Assembly (NCBI GenBank): GCA_914767715.1 | Contig: OU612067.1 | Location: forward strand, 12,026,001-12,090,000 | Direction of reading: 5' to 3' | DNA length: 64,000 bases | Source of the DNA: Membranipora membranacea | Lineage: Eukaryota; Bryozoa; Gymnolaemata; Cheilostomatida; Membraniporidae | In this document: one piece after another, positions 30,831 to 42,511 of the stretch | How the letters are laid out: each line of letters opens with the position of its first letter | Numbering within the stretch: position 1 is the first letter of the stretch | Position numbers and translations under genes: made by a program | Notes under the pieces: generated by a model | Databases searched by the model: none | Seen by the model: the letters and a program-made list of their open reading frames with translations, nothing else | What the model was told of the DNA's origin: nothing

Positions 30831-31294
30831 GCTGTCTCCTGGACAGTTGTGCAAAGTTAACTTTAAAGCCCCGCTCTTCCAGTATTCCAGTAGTCTCTTT
30901 TGTAGTATGCTCTCTTACAGCAGCAGCTGTTTTTTTTAGTATTTCTGAGTCAGATCTGTTTAGTTTTTCCTTGACGATATTTTCTTTGTCTGTCAAGACT
31001 GATGTGCCCCACAGGGCTTCAGACTGCGTATTTACTGCTGCAGTTACCTTTTCGAGATAATCGGCTCGAGAGCTAGAGCTATTTGCTATACAGGAAATTC
31101 TATCTCCATCATCCACTGCTGAGTTCACTTTGTTTTTTCTTAGCTGTAAATATATATCCCTATTGTCAGGTCTTAGACACCGCTGGCAGTTACTGAAGTT
31201 GTGCTCTTTTTTTTCATCATTGCTTAATGTGATCCACGATACTGTGTTGAAGTGAGCCAGGAAGGTATGTGATGAGCGAGTAGTGTAGCTTAAA
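30831..31294 (-). pseudogene. Exon b of an unknown minus-strand gene, cut by the Gypsy LTR
   Basis: An acceptor with a strong pyrimidine tract ('TTTTTTTTCCTATTTTACAG' in minus reading) precedes position 31294. From there about 155 codons are open, including 'HFNTVSWITLSNDEKKEHNF', 'NCQRCLRPDNRDIYLQLRK' and 'LTDKENIVKEKLNRSDSEIL'. The host part ends at the LTR edge; the rest of the open frame (30730-30830) is antisense LTR. It is Lys/Glu-rich and mostly hydrophilic. I do not recognise the family. Exon a (32052-32279) joins it in phase. Confidence 0.5.
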
Positions 31295-32051
31295 CTGTAA
31301 AATAGGAAAAAAAACTGAAGCTGCATCATTGTGGACACCACAACAAAATTATTGTTATTGTCCTTGCTTGCTTGCCTCGACTGTGGCTTTGGAAATATAT
31401 CTGGACCAGCAGAAGTGCTCCAGTACAGGCCCTCCTAATTTGATTGTTCATATTGGGTAAAATAATTTGATTGCGACCATCTGCATAATGTTTTGCTGAT
31501 TGCCAGGAATCACTTCATCCTGTTTCATGACAATTGCACTCTGAAGCTGATTTTAGATTCACCCAATATATTTTTGGGTAAATGTATATGAAGTTTGAAG
31601 TTTGAAGTTTGTTTATTGCCTAAATTCTAATATCCATCCTGTGATTTGGTAAAATTAATCCATTCCTACATCTGTATAATTCTGAGGTGATCAAGTATGC
31701 AACAAAAAGTCTATGAGCTGTTGATGCAAAATTCAAAATCAAATTAGCCAAGATGACTAGGCTTATGCTTAGACCTGTTTGGTATTCTTTCAATTATTTA
31801 TCATCTCTCAGGACAGGAAGATTAAAACATTGTAAAACCCAAAACTATCATAATATGGGTTACTGGTTTAGACGAACAGAAAACAGCTGCGATTGAGAAT
31901 CTCAACCAAGAGTGGGCGATTTACAATTTACACATAATTCATCAAAATCTCAAATTCAGAGATTACACAGTATAAGGCTGTGGCACTTTCACAAACATCA
32001 ATTAATTAGATCAGCAAAGGGTGCAACTGAAGTCTAATATACATTACATAC

Positions 32052-32279
32052 CTATTATTTAAATGCCTCTGATGTTCTTTATGGTGCCTTCTGTATGTTT
32101 CTTGAATAACAGGTTGCATCTGTAGATATCCGTCAATAGTTCTCAAATATCCATCATAACTTGTACAATCATTATAAAGAAAAAACATGCGCATACCCGC
32201 AAATTGGGTTATAAGGTCGTCAACCAACCATTGATTATATATAACATTTACTTTCACCAACAAATTGTAGGTAGTGGTA
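32052..32279 (-). CDS. Exon a of the same unknown minus-strand gene
   Basis: A 228-nt exon lies between an acceptor at 32280-32282 and a GTATGT donor at 32051. It reads 'YNQWLVDDLITQFAGMRMFF', 'LYNDCTSYDGYLRTIDGYLQ' and 'RRHHKEHQRHLN'. It ends in phase 2 (AG), and exon b begins with T, making Ser in frame. This agreement supports a real spliced gene. Family not recognised; further exons may lie at 32.5-33.9 kb but could not be linked. Confidence 0.45.
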
Positions 32280-34461
32280 CTGACATGTCAGGCTCAATTT
32301 CTCAAATGAAGAGTTTACCCTATGTACTCTATTTCAGTGCGAAAAGCTCACTCGCAAGCTAAGGGATTTTCAAATTCTTACTCCGGGCTTGGAGCTCAGA
32401 AATTCTCAAGGTGACACAATAAATGGATTATTGTACCAGCCTAGGGAATTAGGAACAAGTAATACACAATAGATTTTTTATAATCTCTTAACTCTGATGG
32501 GCCGAGAGCAAAAGGCATCTGGGATAGTAGCCAAAATGGTTAGATGATTGTTCAGGCTTTACCTAGCCTCAGCGATTGTATGTAAAACTGATAACAAATA
32601 TACCAAGGCCGACCATGCAGATACTAGCTCACTGACTATGCAGCAGAATATTTCACAAAGAATATTATGTGTCATTAGTGGTGAGCCCTCCAGACACAAG
32701 GATATCTTAATCCTATACCCATCCAGCATAGTTACATCAGTGTTTTTCAATAATCAAAATATCTGGATGATTAAATACCATAGAAGATCAACTCAGCAAT
32801 ACACATTCGTCTTAAATTTAACCTTAAACATTTAGGTGTATTTTGAAAATGCTTCTCTCGAACAGTATCCATCGGAGCTGGCAACATCTTTGCAGCATCC
32901 CGCCTCAGACTTGTCTTGGCAAAAATCTGCAAAAACCTAATTCATAGGAAGTCTGAATCGATGAAAAAGCCAAATCCATGCCATCAATGAGGAAGGGAGT
33001 TTATTGATGCCATGTTTTGGATTTTTGAAGCATAAGAAGTGAGGATGGTATCGCATAAGCATCTTCCTCCGAGCACTCTCTACTTGGTTGTGCAATAGCT
33101 CCTGGAAGAAGGTTAGCCCGGCTAGCCAAGAGTAAAGTCATCGCAACATTGTATATCTTTTTTTTAGCATGGTCCATGGTTTGGTTGAGTAAAGAGAATG
33201 CTGATAACTGAATTTCGACAAGGTGTCATGATCGATTGCAAAAATGTAAATAAATTAGTAGCCAGCCGGTAGAGCCTACTTATTCAACATATGTTATATA
33301 ACATTTGGTATAAGAAAATGGGGCACACTCAATATGGGCCATTTTGTTATCAGAGCTTGGGTTTTGGGTTTGGTATACTGGATGGAAAATAGATTTGGTC
33401 TGAGCAGGAATTACGAAATATCTAGCGCTGCATATATCAATCAAATATATATGGTTAAAAGTGCAAATCTGACTGGATAAAAGTACAATACTACAAGACA
33501 AAAAAGAGTATCGAGTCATATTAAGATTCTGGAAATTTCTGGATATTTATGTAGAATAGCAAAGATTAATAATATTGAGTTATATGGTCATTCTGATAGA
33601 ATTTGACGGGTGGATTACAATCCGTCCCAACAGTCTACACTGAAAACTTAGTAACCAACAGAAATATTCTTTTGTTAAAGTTCATTTGTAAAATTTGTAA
33701 ATTGCTCAACTCCTTTGATAAAAGGCAATTGAAGTTTGTTTGAAACTGTACACAATAGCATAGAAACTACAAATATATAGGCTCTTTGCACTGCATTGCG
33801 CAACAACACCACAGCACTGATGGATGAAATAAACACTGTAATGAAAAAGTAAATCACATTTTAAAATGTTAAAAAATTATTTCAAACATGCCCTCAAAAG
33901 CCCATTTAGATAATGTGATGAACTGATGCTCCAAAAAAACCAGATCTCTGTGACTTACCATGTCGAAGTGTAGTTCAGCCCAAACAGAAAAACATGAACT
34001 TGGAGATTTTTTTTCAATTTTTGAGTTTTTTGCACAAAAAATAAATGAATAGCTACCTGACTGGCTAACAATCCAGTTGATCTAATGCAGTTATTCTAAA
34101 TTAAAAACTTTAGGAAGCAAATAGCTTTTTGAAAAGTAAGGAGGAGATAACTTCAACTGAGCATTTTTGACTTTAAATAAATGAGAGTGGTCGGGACAAG
34201 GTTTAATACTACATGGTGGAATTTATTGCAACATTTGATAGCTCTCTTCTTGGGAACACTTGACAAAAAAGGATGAATGAATATGATCTTATTGAATTAT
34301 ACTTGATGCCCCAACGCACCCATTCAAAGATCATACTTCAATATCGGCCGGAAACATTATGTTAAATTATTTTAATCAACATGCATGACCTTTCAGGGGA
34401 TAACTTTGAAAGAATTGATGGATTTTAAAATTGAATATCAATCATTGCTCTTAATTGATAG
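32280..34461. other. Spacer with possible minus-strand exons
   Basis: Two weak minus-strand exon candidates were seen: one ending at a GTAAAG donor near 32559, and one opening after 'TTTTTCATTACAG' near 33832 and stopping at 33675, with a hydrophobic start. Neither has recognisable homology. No upstream exon of gene 2 was found. Confidence 0.3.
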
Positions 34462-36088
34462 TGAACTCTTTTGGAGTACCAGAGATTCAATCATTGGATG
34501 ACTCAACTGGTACTGTAGACATCAGATTATTCCCCGTTCAGCCAGTTAATGCTCAAGTAGTTATAAAGTGAGTGACTATTGGTTATTCAATTCGAGTATG
34601 AAAATAATGTTGACAGTACTTTTCAATTGGAAAATCTGACATCTTTAAATGACGAGATTGAAAATATTTTGTTAATGTTACAAGGTACGATCCTGAATGT
34701 GTTTATTTGATTAAAATGCAATAATTCCTTGAGTTTCGTTTACCCAATGTTAACTCCTAGTCTATCTTAGTACTAGGAGGATGGCTGTAATATTATTATT
34801 ATCATGTTTTTATTGACGTTTCTGTATGTATAAGTATGTTATAAACAAAGGAAAATAACAACTTTTAGACCTCATGAACGAAAACAAAAATAGAAAAGAA
34901 AGAAATGATAATCAGTTGGAAAAATGTGATTGATTGGTTTATATTACGATTTACTAAATGAAAGGAACTGGTTTGAAATCATTTTACCATATTTAGTCCT
35001 ATGTTTTGATAGGATATGATAGGTTATGGCATGAAAGGATATGATAGGATGGTAATTGATATTTTGTAGCCAATATTTGGTTGTGATGAGCCGGAATGGA
35101 GCATCACATCGTATGAAGAAGAGAGCCTTACCTGTTGAATGCAATGTTGATATGCTTTAAAACTCAACTGTTGCTTCTGCAACAAACCAGGTATGCTACA
35201 TTACAGCCACATTCAAGGCAAAACAGATTAGCATCAGCGGTCTGTTGCTTATAATCGGAGATAAAGTACAGAACTTTGGTTATTACAATCAGCCGCTACA
35301 GAAACATCAACTCTATACTGTTCACATAGGATATCAAGGCATTATCGGGGTAAGTGAAATGTGGAATCCTCATAAGTTATATTTACAAAATAAGTTACAG
35401 ACAAAAAGGTACATAGATGTTTCAGATGCACAGTCTCAGTCATATCTCACCCTACTATGATGTCATTGTAGGTTCATTTCTGATGATGTAACAATCTTCT
35501 GTGAGCAAAAACATTGCTGTACTATATTGATTTATGTGGCTCTTAGAGAGCGTTAGTCCGTTAAATCATACCTGATCCTTAATAAGTTTACCATTTCCAA
35601 ACATAATTTCTCTTTACTCAGAAGAGCATTCTTTGATGTCCCCTCTTTTTTTAGGGTGACAGAGAATTCATACAATTCACAGACTCAATATCATTCCAAT
35701 GTAAGTGGCATGAGGTTGGCATGGAGGTTACGGGACACCTTTTCTTCCACCGAGCAAAAAATGGCCAAAAATATTTAAGACACAGTTTTTGCCAAAAATA
35801 ACCATAATAATATTGATAGTTAGTATCTATCTAATTTTGATGAAATGCAAGCCCTTTGCAAAGAAAATTTTATAATATAGTATACTCAGTTATCATAAAT
35901 GATAGTCTATAATTTTGGATTGTTTTAATTACATTACATATTATATTGAAGTTACATTATTATCTTTTTATGTTTTGAATTGTCATATCACATCAAAATC
36001 GATTGTACTATTTTATGGCAAAATCGTCTAAAAGTTTCAATATTTTGATTATATCATGATATTCATCATTATCATCACTTGTTCACAG

Positions 36089-36292
36089 TGCTTCTTCAGA
36101 GGTGTGGGCCACCACCTGAAATTAAAAACGCTCACATTCTTGGCTCATCAGAAGACTGAAAACTTGGTGCTCAGGCATTCTATCAATGCGATACCAATAT
36201 TGTCTCTGGAGAAGGAGTGTCTACCTGCAGTGAAACACCCTGAGGACTTGACTGGTCTGAAAATACTTTTGTTTGCCAAGATCAAAATTTGG
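36089..36292 (+). pseudogene. Sushi/CCP exon of gene 2 with two TGA stops
   Basis: In the frame set by the splice phase the exon reads 'CGPPPEIKNAHILGSSED', stop, 'KLGAQAFYQCDTNIVSGEGV', 'STCSETP', stop, 'GLDWSENTFVCQDQNL'. The four cysteines, the Pro after the first Cys, the Gly before 'Y.C' and the Trp before the last Cys match the Sushi consensus. It is 204 nt, phase 1-1, a self-contained module absent from gene 1. Both stops are TGA, which single C-to-T changes of CGA would give. The longer open frame here (36056-36322) is a different frame and not the real product. Confidence 0.75.
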
Positions 36293-36347
36293 GTAAGTGT
36301 TTATCACCTAGTTTATTATTAGTTTCAACATGAACACTTGAGTTATT

Positions 36348-36654
36348 CACTATGGTTCCATGCTTCGATTTTGTGGTTCACCCCAATTTTGAATGGTTAG
36401 AATGCAGTGGATTCTAACCATTCCCATGATGGGATTGAACCCCGGCCTCCCGAGTGTAATCCCTTTGAAGGCATTGTGTACAAGCGCGCTAACCATTCAG
36501 CCACGCCGCCAATTACGAATACCGCCGAATAAACACGGTATGGATATTCGCGTCAAAAAAGTCATTCGTCACAATCAGAAATTGATTTTAATGCCATTTT
36601 CATGGGGCGATAACTCCCGAAATCGTTACAAAATCGAACCTTGGAAACATAGCG
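36348..36654. mobile_element. CACTA-type MITE with tRNA-like core, copy 2
   Basis: It begins CACTATGGTTCCATG and ends with an imperfect reverse complement ending CATAGCG, flanked on both sides by ATT (3-bp duplication). The tRNA-like core lies at 36431-36510 on the minus strand. It belongs to the same family as 8449-8788 but is inserted in the opposite orientation. It sits in the gene 2 intron before the transmembrane exon. Confidence 0.75.
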
Positions 36655-36893
36655 ATTGTGCAGGATGAACATTTCATTAGGAGAATAGGATTTAAACAGC
36701 GATCTCTTGTCATTATAACATCAAAATTATGGAAAACTATAATGAGTTCGATTGAGTTTCGTACAGTAACGTATTTCCTTCCTGTTCACAAAGTTTGATC
36801 TCACTTTTCCAAAATATGTGATTTTTGTATATCTGCAAAATTACTTTCAATTGTGATGCATCTAAGTAAATTTCTTTGTTGTTTTCTCGACAG

Positions 36894-37264
36894 TTCCAAT
36901 ACTAGTCGGAGTGTTGGTCCCAGTATTGGTTATTGTTGGGATACTAGTGCTTGTGATATACCTAAGGAAAAGATCGGAACCTCCACAGACCAGAGACGGG
37001 AAGGCATCCGATGTACCAGCAATGAGAGGTCATGGTTCTCCTCCAACTTATGGGGATATTGAGTTAAGGTTCAGTGCTCTCTCTAACACAGAATACGCTG
37101 AAGTTGCAGACATGAGAGGGGAGCAAAGGAATGAGAACATGTAATAAAACTTCAAAACATCAGGTTAAGAGAAACAAAATCAATATGAGGCACTTCAGCT
37201 ATCGGCCAGTCCAGGTTCAACTGATGATGATCATATTTATGCAGAGGCCCCACCCAAATATTGA
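36894..37264 (+). pseudogene. Gene 2 transmembrane helix and tyrosine-motif tail
   Basis: 'PILVGVLVPVLVIVGILVLV' followed by 'IYLRKR' is a transmembrane segment with a basic stop-transfer. The tail holds 'SPPTYGDIEL' and 'NTEYAEVADM', two YxxI/V sites resembling SH2-binding or ITIM-like motifs, and stops at TAA 37142-37144. In the same frame, after two more TAA codons (37145, 37166), come 'QYEALQLSASPG' and 'DHIYAEAPPKY' to TGA 37262-37264, which look like the continuation of the ancestral tail. Confidence 0.6.
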
Positions 37265-40200
37265 CCCTCAACCTTAAGTGTAGCTCATGTACTGGATATG
37301 AAAATCAATGGAAGGGGTTACAGTCTTATACTTATACACAGACATTTACCCATCTATTAATAAATATCTCTACTGAAGGTTGTCTTTCATCCAATATATT
37401 ATTGCATCCTATGAGTTTGACATCATACAACTGACCAAAACGGTTTTGAATGTTAAAAATGCGCTTGATGAATTTATATATTATAAATATTATCACATTT
37501 CTTTTTTCATATTTTCTTACACATAAGATAACTAACTGCTTGTAAAATCCTATAATTCTGCAGTGGTATCTATATTAAATAATCATTAATTATAATCATT
37601 TTCATGGGGAAATCCAACTGAATCCAACTGAATCCAACTTGAGTTCAAGTTGTCTCCCTTTTAGCAATGAGGAGATAATTCTAAGTTTCATGTCAATATT
37701 GGTAATATGGAGACAGCTTGAATTCAAGTTGGATTCAGTTGGATTTCCCCATGAAATGATTATAATTAATGATTATTTAATATAGATGCCAAGGGCGCGA
37801 ATTTACCTATTAGGTGTCTGCAAAGCACTAATTCTGATTTATCACACTTGACCGTTTGCGAAAATTTTCAAAAATGTTTCATGTAAAACCAGAATGTAAC
37901 ATGGATAAAGCTGTTGGAGATGGAGACAAGGCCACCTAATAACCAAAGGTCTTGCTAGACACCAGCAAATACTTATTAATGTGAACCGGCAAGAAGGCAC
38001 GCTCAGGCTTTGACCCTTTTCAGAACATGGACTATAGTATAATATTGAAAAAATAACTACAGATTCTTTGACATGTTAGATTGACAAACACCGAACCTAA
38101 CAGTGATACCAGTACTGCTGCTGCTCCATCCCCTGCCCCCTGAAGTGAGCCATCAACTTGCCCCCTGAAGATTGCCTATTAGGCTGCACAGCCAAAGAGG
38201 CTGCTTGTTTCCCACAACTGGTCTATAGCCTCCTGAACTCAAAAACAGTGGAGACCCATATTTCAGATATATTTTGGCATCAATGGAACTCTGGTTTTAA
38301 TGTCTCACAACATTGAACTCTGAATAAAACTATAATTGTCATAACAATGACTGCAGAGATTTTTTTCCAAACTTTGACACGCATACAATACTTGCTCTGT
38401 GAAGTCAAAGTTGGTATTTGAAGTCTGACGGTGTTTGAAGCTTGACGGTGTTTGAAGTTTGAAGTTTAAAGTGTCTAGGAAAGCAAAAAACAACCACTGT
38501 TCATATCAAAGTTTTGCCATTGCAATGAACGAAAGGACGGTGACTTTTGGTAGCGGTTATATTACAGCAGATTTCCACAGCTTTGGTGTCGTATGCATAT
38601 TGTGAAGTTCAGTTCGGTGGTTAAGGACCCAATACACAATTTATTGATCATTTGTAAGCTCCAATATCCATGCCCTATATTTCCACCAGTGAAATATGAA
38701 TAAATCACTCATTGTCAATGAAGAAGGTTTTAGGTGCAAATTGAATTTGTGTCCCCCTGTCATGAGGTTGGACAACTTCAATAATAATGATCAATACTTT
38801 GATGAGGCAAGGAATTTAACTGCGGAATTCACACAATAATGTTTCATATCAGACCATGTAATCATAAATTGAATGGCAGCTGCTAAACTAGGCTTTCTCG
38901 ACATGCTTTGGCAATACAGGCTACTGTTATACATGCATTATTTTAGAGCTTTGTACAAATTAACACTCAAATTAACAAAGTGTTATGGATTATATGACCC
39001 ACCTACTCAATCATCATGTGTTTGAAAATTGGGAGAATTGATTTATTATGACTTTAGTGTTAGATCACTGTTGGGTTGTTCATCATTGGGTGCAAATAGC
39101 AGTTTTGTAGCTCTGATCGAATTCATTAACATAAAAACCAATCATTAAACACCAGATAGCTGTTAAAGTACAGCTAGACTCCACATGTCAGGCAGTATTA
39201 TTGTCAACTTTGAGGGGCGAGGATTATCCCCCTTGCGTACTGATGCCGCACCCAATACTCGTACCCACCAGGAACCTGACTTGTCGTATAACAAAGAGTC
39301 AGAGGGCTAACTATCTAATGCATGTTGAGTTAACAAACACACAGTGGCGATCGATCAGTAACAACTGCTGACTACGACAGTCAAACCTGAACCTCAAAGA
39401 TTGCAAATTGGCACAAAATGACTTTAAAACATGTCTGACTCTTGCCATTTTTTGCTTAAGAGCCCAGCGGGCAAATAGTTGTCTAAACTGAGTTGTAAAG
39501 AGGTTACCGGAAGAGGCTGAACACTGTTGCCAAAGTATGCCATATGGACCGGTGGAAGAGGTTGCCAAAAAGGGATTTTTAGCAACCTCTTCAAGAAGTT
39601 AAATAGAGGTTTTATATCCTTCTCAGGGAAGGATATATCAGGGATATTATTAACTGTCTCTATCGAATTTCTATATTAAGATTATATAGTTAATTTATTT
39701 GTTACATTTATTAATTTTCTAAAATTACCCAAAAGGCCTGTGGGAGAGGGAGTAAGCGGTACTAGCTGAGTGGGGTCTGTAGAGTGCTTCTGCCTTGCTA
39801 AGAGCATTTAGCATTTGGTATTTAGATACCTAGCAAGAATAATTAATTCATAATTTAACAAATGTATCATTTCCTGACCACCACTTGTTGTGTTGCGTAT
39901 TAATTGGTGTCAGAAGCAATTGATTCCATCAATGGCCATGTCGTATTTGCCTATTTCAAATTTCTTGGATGTGATACTGGTTCACAGGAATTAAATGAGG
40001 ATGCTCATGTCTTATTTGATTACTTGGTGTCTGGATGTAAAGCATTCTCAAAAAAAGCACTTCGCTAGGGGAGACAAATGCTACATTGGTCTGCAAATTA
40101 CATCGACCTAACCGTGACAACCATTTTTACACTCAGCTTAGACCTCTAGGATTGGTAGTGAAGTAAATTTGTACCATCGAAACCCAGGGCTCTCAACCTG

Positions 40201-40814
40201 GGAGGATTCGAAACTTTGAGGTTTGGCGTAGGCGACCTCGGTATTATTGTGCTGTTTTGCTGATGAGCATCACATCATACACAATTTTCTAGAGCAATCA
40301 AATGCAAGTTCCATACTCTAGCAACAAGCTCCTTTATTGACAAAGTTTCTCGCAACATTTCATGTTTGTGATAGCAAGTAAATCAATAAAAACCTAGAGC
40401 ATTTCTTGTAAACATAAAACCGTAAACAATTTTAGATTTGATCCGGATGAACCAATTCATATGGATTAACCATGGCCGTCGCCACAGGCTAAAATGTATC
40501 CCCATGATGATAGTGATGATGATGTTTGTAGAAATATTGATTTAAAGGCTGACGAATCGAGGCGCCAGGGTAGAAAGGCATAATTAATGTAATGTGATGC
40601 TATTGAAATCCTTGCCTGGATTTATCCGGTTCACCTGCAAAATCACTTTTTTAACATGTCTAAACTTCTATTTAGACATAATAATCTATTTCGCAAATCA
40701 CTGGGATTGGCAGTTCAATAAGAGCATAGCTTATCACAAATGAAATAAAATACCCGCAACAAATACAGCACATTATTCTCATGCAAAAGTTTGATGTTAT
40801 CTTTTTCAATAAAT
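37265..40814. other. Spacer between gene 2 and the LINE
   Basis: Apart from a fold-back element (37565-37790) and short 'GTTTGAAG' repeats around 38430-38470, nothing gene-like was found in either strand. Confidence 0.5.
37565..37790. repeat. Fold-back element (about 85-bp arms)
   Basis: The left arm 37565-37657 and right arm 37709-37790 are near-perfect reverse complements: both carry 'CTATATTAAATAATCATTAA' outermost, then 'CATGGGGAAATCCAACTGAA'. The left arm has three copies of AATCCAACT(G/T) and the right arm two, so the arms diverged by a repeat-unit change. The loop is about 50 bp. It is probably a MITE. Confidence 0.8.
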
Positions 40815-40831
40815 CTTATCTTATCTTATCT

Positions 40832-40877
<46 letters not shown>
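40815..40877. repeat. (CTTAT)n microsatellite before the LINE
   Basis: About twelve pentamer units with one interruption. 'TGTTATCTTTTTCAATAAAT' occurs on both sides (about 40794 and 40892). The array may be the target or the 5' end of the following LINE. Confidence 0.8.
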
Positions 40878-40930
40878 TTCAATAAATAAATGTTATCTTT
40901 TTCAATAAATCTGGGTAATTTTCACCCAAA

Positions 40931-42511
40931 ATGAACAAAGGCAAGAAGAGAAAACTCATTTCCAGTAATGATCCTGATGAGGATGATGCTGAGGATAATA
41001 TCTTCACCTATTCGCTCAACAAGTTGAAGGCATTACAAAAGAAAATCGACTCTACTACCACTGATGAGTCTATCACCATAAAAGGTAATCCGGGAAACAT
41101 CCAAATTGTCGTTGACTGCAGCACAGCTGTTTTTGAGCTTGTCAGATCTATATTTCAAACATCCATTCAGGAGCAATATCTTTATGTAACTAGGAAAATG
41201 AATAAAGATAAGGACAAAAACACAACAGCCACCATATTCACCGTTAAAAACAAGAAGAAATCGGATAGACGCCTTTATACTGCAAACTTTTACCATACCA
41301 CCTCTAGAATACTGGTGAATGCTATCAAAGATGTGGATGTGTTTATAAGTCACTACTCTAAGCTGGTAGGTGAACTACAGCCAGAAACAATTGCCAATTT
41401 AAACGAGAAAGTCCGTTCCTCATGCTCAAATGCAATGGAATCGCTAAAAAGTAAACAAACCAATGCCAACAGCAGCACAACTCAACAACAAAGCACACAA
41501 GGTGCTCTAGGGGGATCTACTGTTTCACTGCCAGAGTCTTCTCAGTGTTCCCTGTCTGAGACAATGGAGACTTCTGCTCCATTCGTCGACAGCGCTCCCA
41601 GTCATTCCAGGGACAGAGATTGTGGGGAGAGTCCCGAATGTGCGTCATGCAGAACTCTACATGGCGTGCTTTCTATTATGATGGAGAAGATGGACAGCAT
41701 GCAGGAGAAGATGGACAGCATGCAGGTTAAATTGGATAAAATTACTAGTGCTTTTTCTGAGAGCCCTAGTACAAAGGAATGTCCATCAAATTCCAAAAAT
41801 ACCGTACAACAAACATATCTTCCAACTCAAACTCTTAACACCACACAACAATGGTCATCAGTTGCAAGCAGCAGTAGACAACTCCACAGAAATATTCCTT
41901 CATCAACAACACATCAAAACACACCAACACCAAGTTCACCGGCAACTACATCCAACACACCAGATCACATGCCCTCTATTACAAAAACAGCTCGTCCAAA
42001 CAACTTCAACCCCAAGCACTGCATCGTAATAAGTATCAACAAGTCATCAAAAACCTACCAAAACTATAATCAAGACAACATCAGACGTGAGATTAACCGT
42101 GAATTCGGCCCAACAATCATAGAAAACATAACGACCTACAATTTCAAGACAGAATCTCCAAAAATTATGCTGCACCTTTGCGATGAAAAGACAGTGACCA
42201 AGTTGATAAACACTTGGAATACATTACTATTTGAAAATTCGCAAGTAAGAAAGACAATCAATCCAGAATCAGCAAAAGTCAACACTGGTATGCTGAGAGG
42301 CATTCCTATCGATGCTGATGATGAACTTGTAATAAAAGAGATATCACAGAATTTCCCCAACTCTTCAGCTATAAGGATTTACAAAGGGGAAAAGAAAATG
42401 CGCATCTTTAAAGTAAAGTTTGACACTCAGGACCAATACAACAAGGTCCTCAGTCAAGGTATGATTTTAGACTCACTTAAACTTAAATGCCATTTTGAAA
42501 AACTTCTATGA
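40931..42511 (+). CDS. LINE ORF1 protein
   Basis: 526 residues starting at ATG 40931. A basic N-terminus ('MNKGKKRKL') precedes an acidic run; the middle is Ser/Thr/Gln-rich; 'MEKMDSMQEKMDSMQVKLDK' around residue 260 is a coiled coil with a duplicated 'EKMDSMQ' unit. The C-terminal third ('CIVISINKSSKTYQNY' to 'KLKCHFEKLL') looks like an RRM-plus-CTD nucleic-acid-binding region. No CCHC knuckles were seen. It would bind the LINE RNA as a ribonucleoprotein. The stop overlaps the ORF2 start (ATGA). Confidence 0.8.
   Translation: MNKGKKRKLISSNDPDEDDAEDNIFTYSLNKLKALQKKIDSTTTDESITIKGNPGNIQIVVDCSTAVFELVRSIFQTSIQEQYLYVTRKMNKDKDKNTTATIFTVKNKKKSDRRLYTANFYHTTSRILVNAIKDVDVFISHYSKLVGELQPETIANLNEKVRSSCSNAMESLKSKQTNANSSTTQQQSTQGALGGSTVSLPESSQCSLSETMETSAPFVDSAPSHSRDRDCGESPECASCRTLHGVLSIMMEKMDSMQEKMDSMQVKLDKITSAFSESPSTKECPSNSKNTVQQTYLPTQTLNTTQQWSSVASSSRQLHRNIPSSTTHQNTPTPSSPATTSNTPDHMPSITKTARPNNFNPKHCIVISINKSSKTYQNYNQDNIRREINREFGPTIIENITTYNFKTESPKIMLHLCDEKTVTKLINTWNTLLFENSQVRKTINPESAKVNTGMLRGIPIDADDELVIKEISQNFPNSSAIRIYKGEKKMRIFKVKFDTQDQYNKVLSQGMILDSLKLKCHFEKLL

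Larger units (their letters stand above)
34462..37144 (+). pseudogene. Gene 2: short receptor related to gene 1, Sushi domain, no phosphatase, decayed
   Basis: Exons: 34462-34567, 35070-35349, 35655-35700, 36089-36292, 36894-37144, all phase-compatible. The first three match gene 1 exons 7605-7707, 8933-9215 and 9412-9460 ('DIRLFPVQPVN', 'MKKRALPVEC', 'VCYITATF', 'FGYYNQPLQKHQLYTVHIGY'). An extra Sushi exon follows, then a transmembrane helix and a tail with 'PTYGDIEL' and 'TEYAEV'. In-frame stops lie at 35158-35160 (Tyr to TAA compared with gene 1), 36157-36159 and 36241-36243. No FN3 exons were found upstream, so it is either truncated or was always short. It probably began as a single-pass receptor that signalled through tail tyrosines. 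Confidence 0.7.

Noticed and set aside
36056-36322. 88-codon frame over the gene 2 Sushi exon
   Set aside because: Wrong frame relative to the splice phases; the Sushi cysteines are in another frame.
40815-40877. CRISPR-like or telomere-like array
   Set aside because: It is a plain pentamer microsatellite without spacers, in an animal genome.
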